A stretch of 64,000 nucleotides of DNA from an uncultured Eubacteriales bacterium (GTDB lineage Bacteria > Bacillota > Clostridia > Tissierellales > Peptoniphilaceae), in contig UQFH01000005.1 of NCBI GenBank assembly GCA_900540185.1, forward strand, positions 1 to 64,000. The letters run 5' to 3'. A model generated the notes under the pieces. It worked only from the letters and a program-made list of their open reading frames with translations. It did not search any database and had not been told where the DNA came from. Within the stretch, counting starts at the first letter, position 1, and each line of letters opens with the position of its first letter. The position numbers and the translations under genes are program-made. Below are positions 8,071-15,882 of the stretch, piece by piece.

Positions 8071-9458
8071 TGAAAGAAGTTTTGAAATGGATTGATGATC
8101 ATAAAGAAGAAATGATCTCAGACTTGGAAAAGTTGATTAATATAAATTCAGTAGAAGGGGTAGCTTTGACTGACGCACCTTTTGGTCAAGGACCGAAAGA
8201 TGCACTTCTTAAATTTTTAGAGTTTGGAGACAGAGACGGTTTTTCTACTGAAAATTTGCAAAATTATGCAGGGGATATTGAATTTGGAAAAGGCGAAGAA
8301 TCAATCGGTATCATAGCTCACGTTGACGTTGTTCCTGCCGGCTCAGGTTGGGACAGCGACCCGTTCAAAATGGAAAATGACGGAGTTTATTTAACAGGAC
8401 GTGGAACCCAAGACGATAAAGGTCCTGGAATTGCTGCATACTATGCAATGCGTGCAATAAAGGAAACAGGCGTTCCAATAAAAAGAATTATTCGTTTAAT
8501 TCTCGGAACAAATGAAGAAACACATTGGGGCGGCATAAATTATTATGTAGAACATAAAAAAATGCCGACAATGGGCTTTACTCCAGATGCAGAATTTCCG
8601 GTAATTTTCGGAGAAAAAGGAATTGTCACAGGAACATTGTCACTTTCATTTGACCTCAAAGATTCTGCTGTTAAAACATTTAAAGCAGGTAACGCACCAA
8701 ATATGGTTCCTGATTATGCAGAAATTGTTTTAGATAAATCAAAAGTCAATTCCGATGCATTGTCAAATTTAGTAGATGGTCTTGAGTTAAAAGAAAACGG
8801 CTCAGATGTTGTCATTTCAGCAAATGGTAAAAGCGCCCATGGCTCAACACCTGAAGCCGGCAAAAATGCGATATCGATACTTTTAAAAGGGATTGAAGGC
8901 GTTTTTATGGCAGGGGATGAGTTTATAAAGTTCGTAGAATTTTATAATGCAAAACTTGGTTTCACTTTCCATGGTGAGGGTCTTGGAGTAGACTTTGAAG
9001 ATGAAAAATCAGGGAAATTAAATTTCAACATCGGAATGATTGAAAAATTTGAAGACAAGATAAATATTGTTTTAAATATGAGATTCCCTCTAACAGGCGT
9101 TACTAAGGAAGACATCAAAGCTCAAATTGAAAAGAGCACTGCTGACTTTAACGGAACTTTTGAGCAAACCGGAGGAGAAGACCCTCTTTATATTGATCCT
9201 GAAAGCAAACTCATAAAAATCTTAATGAGTGCATATCAAAATCAATCGGGAGACATGGAATCAAAGCCTATGGTTATCGGTGGTGGAACCTATGCAAAAG
9301 CAATGGACAATTGTGTTGCCTTCGGCTCTATGTTTAAAGATGATGAAGACAGAATGCATCAAAAGAATGAAAGAATCAAGATTGATAGACTTATGGATGC
9401 CGCAAAAATTTATGCAGAAGCATTATATACTCTTGCAACAGAAGAAAAAGTTTTATAA
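8070..9458 (+). CDS. PepV-like dipeptidase (M20 family)
   Basis: A 462-residue member of the Sapep/PepV branch of the M20 metallopeptidases, cytoplasmic enzymes that cleave dipeptides with two zinc or manganese ions. Visible metal and catalytic motifs are HVD (His84, Asp86), the GTQDDKGPG segment, the NEETHWGG glutamates and the late GGGTYAKA segment before the C-terminal histidine of DRMHQKNE. Length is standard. It is coupled to thrS by a TAATG overlap, so it shares the T-box leader and would be under threonine control; whether that is meaningful is unknown. Confidence 0.92.
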   Translation: MKEVLKWIDDHKEEMISDLEKLININSVEGVALTDAPFGQGPKDALLKFLEFGDRDGFSTENLQNYAGDIEFGKGEESIGIIAHVDVVPAGSGWDSDPFKMENDGVYLTGRGTQDDKGPGIAAYYAMRAIKETGVPIKRIIRLILGTNEETHWGGINYYVEHKKMPTMGFTPDAEFPVIFGEKGIVTGTLSLSFDLKDSAVKTFKAGNAPNMVPDYAEIVLDKSKVNSDALSNLVDGLELKENGSDVVISANGKSAHGSTPEAGKNAISILLKGIEGVFMAGDEFIKFVEFYNAKLGFTFHGEGLGVDFEDEKSGKLNFNIGMIEKFEDKINIVLNMRFPLTGVTKEDIKAQIEKSTADFNGTFEQTGGEDPLYIDPESKLIKILMSAYQNQSGDMESKPMVIGGGTYAKAMDNCVAFGSMFKDDEDRMHQKNERIKIDRLMDAAKIYAEALYTLATEEKVL

Positions 9459-9479
9459 TAAAAAATATTTGTAAAACAC

Positions 9480-9508
9480 TTGACAAATCATAATTTGGAT
9501 GTTATAAT
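9480..9508 (+). promoter_or_regulatory. Consensus promoter of infC-rpmI-rplT
   Basis: Perfect TTGACA (9480-9485) and perfect TATAAT (9503-9508) with exactly 17 bp between them. It begins 21 bp after the dipeptidase stop. Confidence 0.95.
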
Positions 9509-9515
9509 CTAAATG

Positions 9516-9630
9516 TTGAATATAGAAAGCAGAAGGTGCTCTTCTCACCCAATCACGTTTTTTCAGTGCATTGGCGTTAATATTTCATTTTTTGATTTGT
9601 TATTTGAGAGCCCTTTTGGGCTCTTTTATT
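9516..9630 (+). promoter_or_regulatory. Leader of the infC operon (probable L20 or attenuation leader)
   Basis: About 135 nt of untranslated leader separates the promoter from infC and ends in a terminator (AGAGCCC/GGGCTCT with a TTTT loop, 9607-9624, then TTTTATT). Upstream are further small hairpins, for example GGTG/CACC around 9534-9549. In Firmicutes this operon is commonly controlled by L20 binding to the leader and causing early termination; I infer the same here from position and structure, not from a covariance-model match. Confidence 0.65.
9607..9630 (+). terminator. Attenuator in the infC leader
   Basis: 7-bp G+C-rich stem with a 4-nt loop, followed by a T-rich tail, about 30 nt before the infC start. 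Confidence 0.82.
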
Positions 9631-9661
9631 ATGTTTTATATTATTATAAGGAGGTTTTAAG

Positions 9662-10171
9662 ATTAAAGAATTAGAAATTAATGGTGAAATTAGAGACCAA
9701 AAAGTTAGATTAATCGACGCAGAAGGAAATCAATTGGGAATTGTCGATATTGATAAAGCACTTGATGTTGCGGAGAATTCGAGCTTGGATCTTGTTAAAG
9801 TAGCTCCACAGGCGAAACCGCCTGTGTGTAAAATAATGGATTATGGTAAATACCGTTATGAGCTTCAAAAGAAAGATAAGGAAGCAAAAAAGAATCAAAA
9901 GACAATTAGAGTAAAAGAAATCAAGATGTCCCCAACTATTGAAGAGCACGATTTAAAAGTTAAGGCAAATCAAGCTGTCAAATTTTTAGATGGTGGAGAC
10001 AAGGTTAAGGTCTCGGTAAAATTCAGGGGTCGTCAAATGGGACATACTGATCAAGGCAGGGAAGTGCTTGACTGGTTTTTCGATGAAATCAGTGATTATG
10101 CACAAATAGATAAACCCGCTAAATTAGAAGGTAGAAACATGGTAATGTATGTTCTGCCAAAATCAGAGTAA
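9662..10171 (+). CDS. infC: Translation initiation factor IF-3 (ATT start)
   Basis: IF-3 of 169 residues that binds the 30S subunit and checks start-codon pairing. The protein from TTG 9734 would lack the first 24 family residues (INGEIRDQKVRLIDAEGNQL). In that frame a TAA lies at 9647-9649, and the only good start is ATT 9662, placed 7 nt after a perfect AAGGAGG (9648-9654). Known biology: infC uses AUU in many bacteria so that IF-3 represses its own translation. The N-domain, a lysine-rich linker (residues about 75-85) and the C-domain are all intact. First gene of infC-rpmI-rplT. Confidence 0.96.
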   Translation: MKELEINGEIRDQKVRLIDAEGNQLGIVDIDKALDVAENSSLDLVKVAPQAKPPVCKIMDYGKYRYELQKKDKEAKKNQKTIRVKEIKMSPTIEEHDLKVKANQAVKFLDGGDKVKVSVKFRGRQMGHTDQGREVLDWFFDEISDYAQIDKPAKLEGRNMVMYVLPKSE

Positions 10172-10181
10172 GGAGGATACT

Positions 10182-10373
10182 ATGCCTAAAATTAAAACAC
10201 ATAGAGCTAGCGCTAAAAGATTTAAAAGAACAGCTAGTGGTCAATTAAAGAGACACAAAGCATACAAGAGTCATATTACAGGTAAGAAATCACAAAAGAG
10301 AATCAGACGCCTAAGAAAATCAACTTTGGTTAGTGCATCTGACATGAAGAGAATCGGTCAAATGATTCCATAG
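10182..10373 (+). CDS. rpmI: 50S ribosomal protein L35
   Basis: A 63-residue, very basic protein starting MPKIKTHRASAKRFK, the standard start of L35. I use ATG 10182, 7 nt after AAGGAGG, rather than the longer in-frame start at 10149, which lies inside infC. It is 10 nt after infC and 13 nt before rplT, the classic order. Confidence 0.97.
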   Translation: MPKIKTHRASAKRFKRTASGQLKRHKAYKSHITGKKSQKRIRRLRKSTLVSASDMKRIGQMIP

Positions 10374-10386
10374 AGGGGGATAAAAA

Positions 10387-10731
10387 ATGGCTAGAGTTAA
10401 AAGAAGCGTCAACGGACGTAAAAAAACAAAGAAAATTTTAAAACAAGCTAAAGGTTACTATGGTTCAAAATCAACACTCTACAGAACAGCTATGGAAGCT
10501 GTTATGAAGAGTCAAAACTATGCATACATCGGTCGTAAACAAAGAAAGAGAGATTTTAGACAACTTTGGATTACTCGTATAAATGCAGCAGTTCGCCCAT
10601 ATGGACTTAGCTATTCAAGATTTATTAATGCTCTTAAAAAGAACAATATCGAAATCAACAGAAAAGTTCTTTCCGATATGGCAATAAACGATCCAAACGG
10701 TTTCAAACAATTGGTTGAATCGGTTAAATAA
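10387..10731 (+). CDS. rplT: 50S ribosomal protein L20
   Basis: A 114-residue basic protein with the L20 signature (MARVKRSVNGRKKTKKILKQ, then GYYGSKSTLYRTA). It binds 23S rRNA early in assembly and, in Firmicutes, also represses its own operon through the leader. It follows an AGGGGGAT site and ends 7 nt before a terminator. Confidence 0.98.
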   Translation: MARVKRSVNGRKKTKKILKQAKGYYGSKSTLYRTAMEAVMKSQNYAYIGRKQRKRDFRQLWITRINAAVRPYGLSYSRFINALKKNNIEINRKVLSDMAINDPNGFKQLVESVK

Positions 10732-10738
10732 ACGCTCA

Positions 10739-10762
10739 AGCACTCATTAGAGTGCTTTTTTC
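10739..10762 (+). terminator. Terminator of infC-rpmI-rplT
   Basis: AGCACTC/GAGTGCT 7-bp stem with an ATTA loop and six T residues. Confidence 0.92.
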
Positions 10763-10791
10763 TTGCATAAGATTAAAATTTATAGTATAAT
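10763..10791 (+). promoter_or_regulatory. Promoter of the 10816 gene
   Basis: TTGCAT (10763-10768), 17 bp, TATAAT (10786-10791), directly after the rplT terminator. Confidence 0.78.
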
Positions 10792-10815
10792 ATAACAAGA
10801 TAAAGGAGCGATTTT

Positions 10816-11247
10816 ATGGATAATAATTTTGATTTAAAGGATTTATTTAAAATGATTTCGGATTCCACAATTTTAAATTTTTCTAAATATATAGAAGAAG
10901 ATAAATTGTCCACGGTGCGCGAATTTTTCAATTTTGATATCGATTCATATTTGGAATTGATGTCTATGCTATTGTATGATGTGAAAAATGGATATTATAA
11001 AAATATTGACAATAAAACCATTTGGTCTATATCGTTATTATTTATTTATATTATTTGTCCTGAAGATTTATTGGAACCGCTTATCGGTAAAAAGAATTTT
11101 ATAAAATCGTTCTTGTTATTTTCATTCTCATTTATAAATATAAAAAAAGAATTAGATATTTATAAGGCTTTTTTGGAAGAACACAAGGTTGAAAAAGAAA
11201 ATGAGTTTGGAAAAATTACCTTCTATGACCATAGAGGGGAAAATTAA
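10816..11247 (+). CDS. Unknown 143-residue protein, weakly DUF1232-like
   Basis: I do not recognise this gene firmly. It has a clear promoter and an AAAGGAG site, so it is real. The first 65 residues are mixed and acidic. Residues about 69-85 form a hydrophobic helix with IYIICPEDLLEPL, which resembles the YLxSPxDLIP heart of DUF1232 (YkvA-type) proteins; a second hydrophobic stretch follows (about 92-105). The tail is charged. The DUF1232 link rests on this short motif only. It is 14 nt upstream of the SLH-domain gene and probably in the same transcript. Confidence 0.6.
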   Translation: MDNNFDLKDLFKMISDSTILNFSKYIEEDKLSTVREFFNFDIDSYLELMSMLLYDVKNGYYKNIDNKTIWSISLLFIYIICPEDLLEPLIGKKNFIKSFLLFSFSFINIKKELDIYKAFLEEHKVEKENEFGKITFYDHRGEN

Positions 11248-11261
11248 TTTATGGAGGAAAT

Positions 11262-12215
11262 ATGAAGATTAGATTTTCAGTAGCTATACTTGTGATTCTA
11301 CTTCTTTTTTCTAATATTATAAACGCTTCAGTAGATTATAAACCCATAAATGTAAAAGGAGAGATTGATTTAAATGATCCTTCTTTTATTGTTGTTGAAT
11401 GGGATAATCCGGAGAATGTTTTAAATGATGAAAAGAGCGGTATTATTTCAAATGTAAAACTGAATATAGATTATAAAATTGACGAGAACAGTTTTGTTTC
11501 AGAAACAGGCGGACAAGTATTCAGTTTTGATATTAATCAAAAAAAAGTTAGAATAAACCCATTTATTCAAAATGAAATACTGAACGCTTTCAACAGTAGA
11601 GTTACGTTTAAATTGTATTATAGTTATGTAAAAGATGGCAAGGATACAAAGAGTGTATCGTTTGATACTATTGAGCTTGGCCACAATTCGTTTATTAAAG
11701 GTGGAAGGTCTTGGAGTAAAAAGGATGTAAATATTGCATCGGATCTTGGACTTATAGTCGACAGTATGAGAGAAGATATCAGTAAAGAGATTTCGAGATA
11801 TGAATTTATAAAGATGCTAATGAGACTTGATGAACATATTGGAAAACATGAGTTCAGCTCTGCTCTTAAATTCAGCGATACAGACGATGTTGATGTTAAT
11901 AATGCACTAAATTTAGGAATCGTAAAAGGCGGTTGGAATAACCGTTTTAATGGACAAAGTTTTTTAACAAAAGAAGCAATGTCGACAATAATATATAGGT
12001 ATCTTACAATCAACAATAAGCTTGATGAAATCAAAACTACAGATTATAATCTTGTTGATTTATCGGAAGTTTCGTCTTGGGCGCAGGAAGCTGTAACAAC
12101 TCTTGCGTCGAAAGGTGTAATTAAAGGTGATGACAAAGGACTTATTCTTCCGAAATTTAATGTAACGAGAGAACAAGCGATAGTCATGGTTATGAGACTA
12201 TTAAATATCAATTAA
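11262..12215 (+). CDS. SLH-domain surface protein
   Basis: A 317-residue secreted protein. Residues 1-23 form a signal peptide (KIRF, hydrophobic core, then NINA). After an N-terminal beta-rich region of about 120 residues come S-layer-homology repeats: one from about 145, a second with FSDTDDVDVNNALNLGIVKG near 205, and a third with DLSEVSSWAQEAVTTLASKG near 265. SLH repeats anchor proteins to pyruvylated cell-wall polymers, so it is probably exposed on the cell surface. The N-terminal region shows no family I know. Start follows GGAGG; a long hairpin terminator follows. Confidence 0.88.
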   Translation: MKIRFSVAILVILLLFSNIINASVDYKPINVKGEIDLNDPSFIVVEWDNPENVLNDEKSGIISNVKLNIDYKIDENSFVSETGGQVFSFDINQKKVRINPFIQNEILNAFNSRVTFKLYYSYVKDGKDTKSVSFDTIELGHNSFIKGGRSWSKKDVNIASDLGLIVDSMREDISKEISRYEFIKMLMRLDEHIGKHEFSSALKFSDTDDVDVNNALNLGIVKGGWNNRFNGQSFLTKEAMSTIIYRYLTINNKLDEIKTTDYNLVDLSEVSSWAQEAVTTLASKGVIKGDDKGLILPKFNVTREQAIVMVMRLLNIN

Positions 12216-12252
12216 AAAGATATGAATATGGATACATATTCATATCTTTTTT
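12216..12252. terminator. Bidirectional terminator between the SLH and ThrE genes
   Basis: A 14-bp perfect stem (arms 12217-12230 and 12235-12248) with a GATA loop, A-rich on the left and T-rich on the right, so it can end both converging transcripts. Confidence 0.9.
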
Positions 12253-12724
12253 AGTTTGGAGCATTTGGATGCTGATATTTAATTAATTTCTTTTGCTTCC
12301 TAAGTCGAATTACTCTTGCGACTGATGTTGAAACTAAAATTGAAACACCGATTGCAATTGCTATAAATGCTGCTTCAAGTAACAAGCTTATACCGGGGAA
12401 AATGTCACCTTCAATAAGTTTTAACATACCTTGATAAACTTTCAAACCCGGAACAAGTGGGATTATTCCGATGATTATGTAGTTTATTGCCGGGCATTTT
12501 TTTATTTTTGCAAAAATCTCGGTCATAAATCCAATTACAAGTCCGCTCATCAAAGTGCTGAAAACAGAATTTATTCCTATGCTCATTAAAAATTGAAAAA
12601 GAGTCCAGCTTGTTGATGAACATACAGCCGCTAATATAAGATGCCTCTTTTTAACTTGGAAAATAAAGCTGAATCCAAGGCCTGCAACAAAGCTGAGCGC
12701 AATAATTAAAAACCAATTATCCAT
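12251..12724 (-). CDS. ThrE-type threonine/serine exporter, C-terminal-half subunit
   Basis: A 157-residue membrane protein with about five hydrophobic segments that matches the C-terminal half of ThrE exporters (the YjjB/DUF3815 type). In many Firmicutes the exporter is encoded as two polypeptides, and the partner is the adjacent upstream gene. The pair is expected to export threonine and serine, or related small substrates, across the membrane; for YjjPB-type pairs succinate is also reported, so the substrate is not certain. Its ATG overlaps the stop of the partner (TAATG) behind a GGAGG site. It ends at the bidirectional terminator. Confidence 0.85.
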   Translation of the reverse strand: MDNWFLIIALSFVAGLGFSFIFQVKKRHLILAAVCSSTSWTLFQFLMSIGINSVFSTLMSGLVIGFMTEIFAKIKKCPAINYIIIGIIPLVPGLKVYQGMLKLIEGDIFPGISLLLEAAFIAIAIGVSILVSTSVARVIRLRKQKKLIKYQHPNAPN

Positions 12725-13491
12725 TATAAACCTCCAAGTGCGTTAAAAATCGTCATACATACACCGACGCCAAAAGCGATTGCAATTCCAATCATTATCG
12801 CTTCTATACAGCGTGCGGTTCCTGAGATTAAATCGCCGGTAATAAAGTCCCTCACGCCACCTGTAAAAGCAACTCCCGGGACAAGCGGTAAAACTGATCC
12901 TACAATTGTACTTTCAAGACTGCTTCCGAGTCCGATTTTGCTAAAGAAAATTGCAACAACCGAAACAATAAGGCTTCCGATAAAATTTCCTAAAAAAACT
13001 GTATTACTTGCTGCATTTATTATTTCGTTTAGGTGCAAAGCTAGAATGCTTGTAATTAATGTAGCTATGAAGTCCGTATAGTTTCCGCCGATAAGAATTG
13101 CGAAAGCTGCACAGCTGATGCCGCATCCGAGACACATTAGCCAATAAGGGTAGGGGCTTTCATTTTCTATTATTTTCAGTTTTTCCATTGCCTCATCGGT
13201 TGAGATTTTGCCTTGCACATAAGATCGTGAAACCTCATTTACATTTTCAATTCTTGCTAAATTAGAACCTCTTTTTGGAATATTTTTAATGTAACAGTTG
13301 CCGTCTTTTAAGTTGTCTCCAAGAATAATAACAGTAGGGGAGACGAAAGTAGATATATTTAAAAAACCTTTCGAGGCGAGCATTCTTTTTATAGTATCTT
13401 CAGCTCGATAGGTCTCCGAACCGCTTTTAACCATTATTTCACCTGCGTATAGTGCGGTTCTAAAAATCTTGACTTCTTCATTAACATCCAT
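12724..13491 (-). CDS. ThrE-type threonine/serine exporter, N-terminal-half subunit (DUF1212)
   Basis: A 255-residue protein with a soluble N-terminal domain (about 1-115) and five hydrophobic segments. The start GEIMVKSGSETYRAEDT is the hallmark of the DUF1212/YjjP family. It works with the adjacent 157-residue subunit, and together they equal one full-length ThrE. This is the normal split form, not a frameshift: both genes have their own ribosome site. A consensus promoter lies at 13513-13541. Confidence 0.87.
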   Translation of the reverse strand: MDVNEEVKIFRTALYAGEIMVKSGSETYRAEDTIKRMLASKGFLNISTFVSPTVIILGDNLKDGNCYIKNIPKRGSNLARIENVNEVSRSYVQGKISTDEAMEKLKIIENESPYPYWLMCLGCGISCAAFAILIGGNYTDFIATLITSILALHLNEIINAASNTVFLGNFIGSLIVSVVAIFFSKIGLGSSLESTIVGSVLPLVPGVAFTGGVRDFITGDLISGTARCIEAIMIGIAIAFGVGVCMTIFNALGGL

Positions 13492-13512
13492 AGTCTAACC
13501 TCCTCAAATATT

Positions 13513-13541
13513 ATTATAAATGGATTAATCTTTTTTTTCAA
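13513..13541 (-). promoter_or_regulatory. Promoter of the ThrE-type pair
   Basis: On the minus strand, TTGAAA (13541-13536), 17 bp, TATAAT (13518-13513). The -35 box lies inside an inverted repeat AATCTT/AAGATT (about 13527-13545). Confidence 0.85.
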
Positions 13542-13608
13542 GATTATACTTTTAATTTATTCGCTTTTGAGTTATTATAGTATTAAAGAAGTTTTAAGGA
13601 GAGTAGAA

Positions 13609-15882
13609 TTGGGTCTTTTATTATCGAGTGCAATTGCAATTTTAATTACTAGATATTTGTATTTAGCATTCTTAATTCCTTTTTTATTGATATATATTTT
13701 GCGAAATTATAAATCAAATAAGACTAAATATTTAATTATGACTTTTCTATTTGTCTTCTTTTTTATTTATTCAGGTGTTAGATATGATTTTCTAATTAGC
13801 TCTAATACAGGTTCGGGGCTTGTTTATAACAAAACAACAACTGAATTTGGCGCAAGATATTATATTAGAAATTCATTATTAAACAAGACTTTGTTATACA
13901 GTGAAGATGATTCAATTGAAGAAGGTGATATAGTAAAATATAAAGGAGAGGTTTCAGATTTTTCCGAAAACACAATGCCGCTTCTTTTTAATGAAAAAAT
14001 TTATTATAATTCAATTGGTATAAATAATAAAATTAAAAAATGTGAATTAAATTATGTAAGAGATTCATTTTTTAAACCGCTTTTTAATTTAAAAAAACGA
14101 TTTAGGAATGAATATGGAAATTCTTTAAATGAGAATGCATATTATTTGTCGAGCGGCGCTATTCTAAGAAAAACTGAGGATAATATAATTTATGATAAGA
14201 TGGAATTTGCAGGGCTTTCTCATATTTTGAGTACGTCAGGATTACACGTCGCAATAATTTATGGATTTTTATTTTTTATTATCGGGTTAATTATACCAAG
14301 TCTTAAACCTAGAGTATTTATTTCACTGCTAATTATATGGATATACGGTTTTATGCTTGTGCTTCCGCCATCATTATTACGGGCGCTTATAATGATTACT
14401 ATTCTTGAAATCTCAAGGATATATTTTCCGAACATTTCAAACAAGAAAGCACTTTTAATTGCGTTTGAAGTGAGCTTATTTATAAATCCGTACTATATAT
14501 TTAATGTAAGCTTTATATTGAGTTATCTTTGTATGTTCGGCATTATTTTTATAAGACCTCATATTAGAAACAGTTTTAAAAATCGTGGAAATTATATTGC
14601 CGAATATTTTGCTTTAAATATTTCAATAATATTAGCGACTTTTCCGGTTGTAATATATTTTTTTAACAGATACAATATATTTTCAATTATATGGAATTTT
14701 ATTTTTATACCGATTTTCTCAATCTATATTAATATTTCATTTCTATTTTTGTTGATTTCTAAAATTTCTATTTTAAATAATATAGTATCTGTAATTTTAA
14801 ATATTATGGCAAATGGAATAGATTACATGCTTACTATTACGTCATTTAATTTTTCGAGAATTGTTCTTCCAAGTCCGAATATATTAGCGATTTTAATTTA
14901 TTATTTTGCAATCTATATATATCTAAATAGAATATTTTTGGCGAATCGTCTCTATCGAGAAATAAGAAGACTTATGCCGATTCTTGTTGGGTTTACAATT
15001 ATGTTTGTTGTATTTAATCGCGACTATGATTTTGTTCAGTTTTTAGACGTTGGACAAGGAGACGCTGCACTAATTCATGTAGACCACAAAAATTATTTGA
15101 TTGATTCCGGCGGAGATTTATCAAGGCCCGGATTTGTCGGGGAAAATATACTTGAACCATATCTAATAAAAAATGGATTTAGAAATATAGAAGCGGGTTT
15201 TATTACGCATTTTGACTATGACCACTACGGTGGATTTACTGAAGTTTCGGATGACATAAATATAAAATTCTTAGTTTCAGACCATATGCCTACAGAGATT
15301 GAAGAAGATATTAATTTGGATGAATTTATAAAAAAAGTTATACAAATGAATAGAAAAAATATCGAAATAGGGGGAAAATATAAACTTGTTGATATGGTTT
15401 ATGAAAAATCAAGTGATTTTGAGAACAATGCGTCACTTGTTTTAAAACTTGTGAAGGATGATATAAATATAGCTTTATTTTCCGGTGATATTGAAAGTGA
15501 AGCGGAGGAAAAACTTCTTGAGTCTGATTTACACTCTTTTATATTAAAAGTTCCTCATCACGGCAGCAAGACTTCTTCATCTGAAGAATTTTTAAAACGT
15601 GTGAGCCCAAAATATGCTATAATAAGTGTAGGAAGAAATAATAGATACGGTCATCCAAATGATGTTGTTCTAAAAATAATTGAAAATATTTGCGAAGTAT
15701 ATAGAACGGACAAAGACGGCCTGGTGACATTTGATTTGGAGAATTATAAAATTTATTCATATTTAAATAACAAAAATTATTTTAATTATGTATATATTTT
15801 AATTGTTCTTATCGCCTCGTTTTATATTGTAGAGAAAGTGGGGAAGAGGGATGAATTATACAAGTTTTTTGAAAAAAATTAA
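13609..15882 (+). CDS. comEC: DNA-uptake channel ComEC
   Basis: A 757-residue protein: an N-terminal membrane and OB-like region, the polytopic competence domain (about 190-440, with GLSHILSTSGLHVA), and a C-terminal metallo-beta-lactamase-fold domain with DVGQGDAAL, HFDYDHYGG and PHHGSK. ComEC carries transforming single-stranded DNA across the membrane, and its C-terminal domain is thought to degrade the other strand. I choose TTG 13609, 5 nt after AAGGAGAG; the TTG at 13567 has no ribosome site and a possible -10 box (TATAGT) lies between them. Full length, so natural competence is possible. Overlaps holA by 32 nt. Confidence 0.93.
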   Translation: MGLLLSSAIAILITRYLYLAFLIPFLLIYILRNYKSNKTKYLIMTFLFVFFFIYSGVRYDFLISSNTGSGLVYNKTTTEFGARYYIRNSLLNKTLLYSEDDSIEEGDIVKYKGEVSDFSENTMPLLFNEKIYYNSIGINNKIKKCELNYVRDSFFKPLFNLKKRFRNEYGNSLNENAYYLSSGAILRKTEDNIIYDKMEFAGLSHILSTSGLHVAIIYGFLFFIIGLIIPSLKPRVFISLLIIWIYGFMLVLPPSLLRALIMITILEISRIYFPNISNKKALLIAFEVSLFINPYYIFNVSFILSYLCMFGIIFIRPHIRNSFKNRGNYIAEYFALNISIILATFPVVIYFFNRYNIFSIIWNFIFIPIFSIYINISFLFLLISKISILNNIVSVILNIMANGIDYMLTITSFNFSRIVLPSPNILAILIYYFAIYIYLNRIFLANRLYREIRRLMPILVGFTIMFVVFNRDYDFVQFLDVGQGDAALIHVDHKNYLIDSGGDLSRPGFVGENILEPYLIKNGFRNIEAGFITHFDYDHYGGFTEVSDDINIKFLVSDHMPTEIEEDINLDEFIKKVIQMNRKNIEIGGKYKLVDMVYEKSSDFENNASLVLKLVKDDINIALFSGDIESEAEEKLLESDLHSFILKVPHHGSKTSSSEEFLKRVSPKYAIISVGRNNRYGHPNDVVLKIIENICEVYRTDKDGLVTFDLENYKIYSYLNNKNYFNYVYILIVLIASFYIVEKVGKRDELYKFFEKN

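Noticed and set aside
9734..10171. infC starting at TTG 9734
   Set aside because: It would remove 24 conserved residues and has no ribosome site; the ATT start at 9662 is better.
11624..12034. A minus-strand frame of 136 codons inside the SLH gene
   Set aside because: Serine/leucine-rich shadow of a well-supported secreted protein; no ribosome site.
12251..13491. The ThrE exporter as one gene broken by a frameshift
   Set aside because: Both parts have their own start and GGAGG site, and the two-gene form is standard in Firmicutes.
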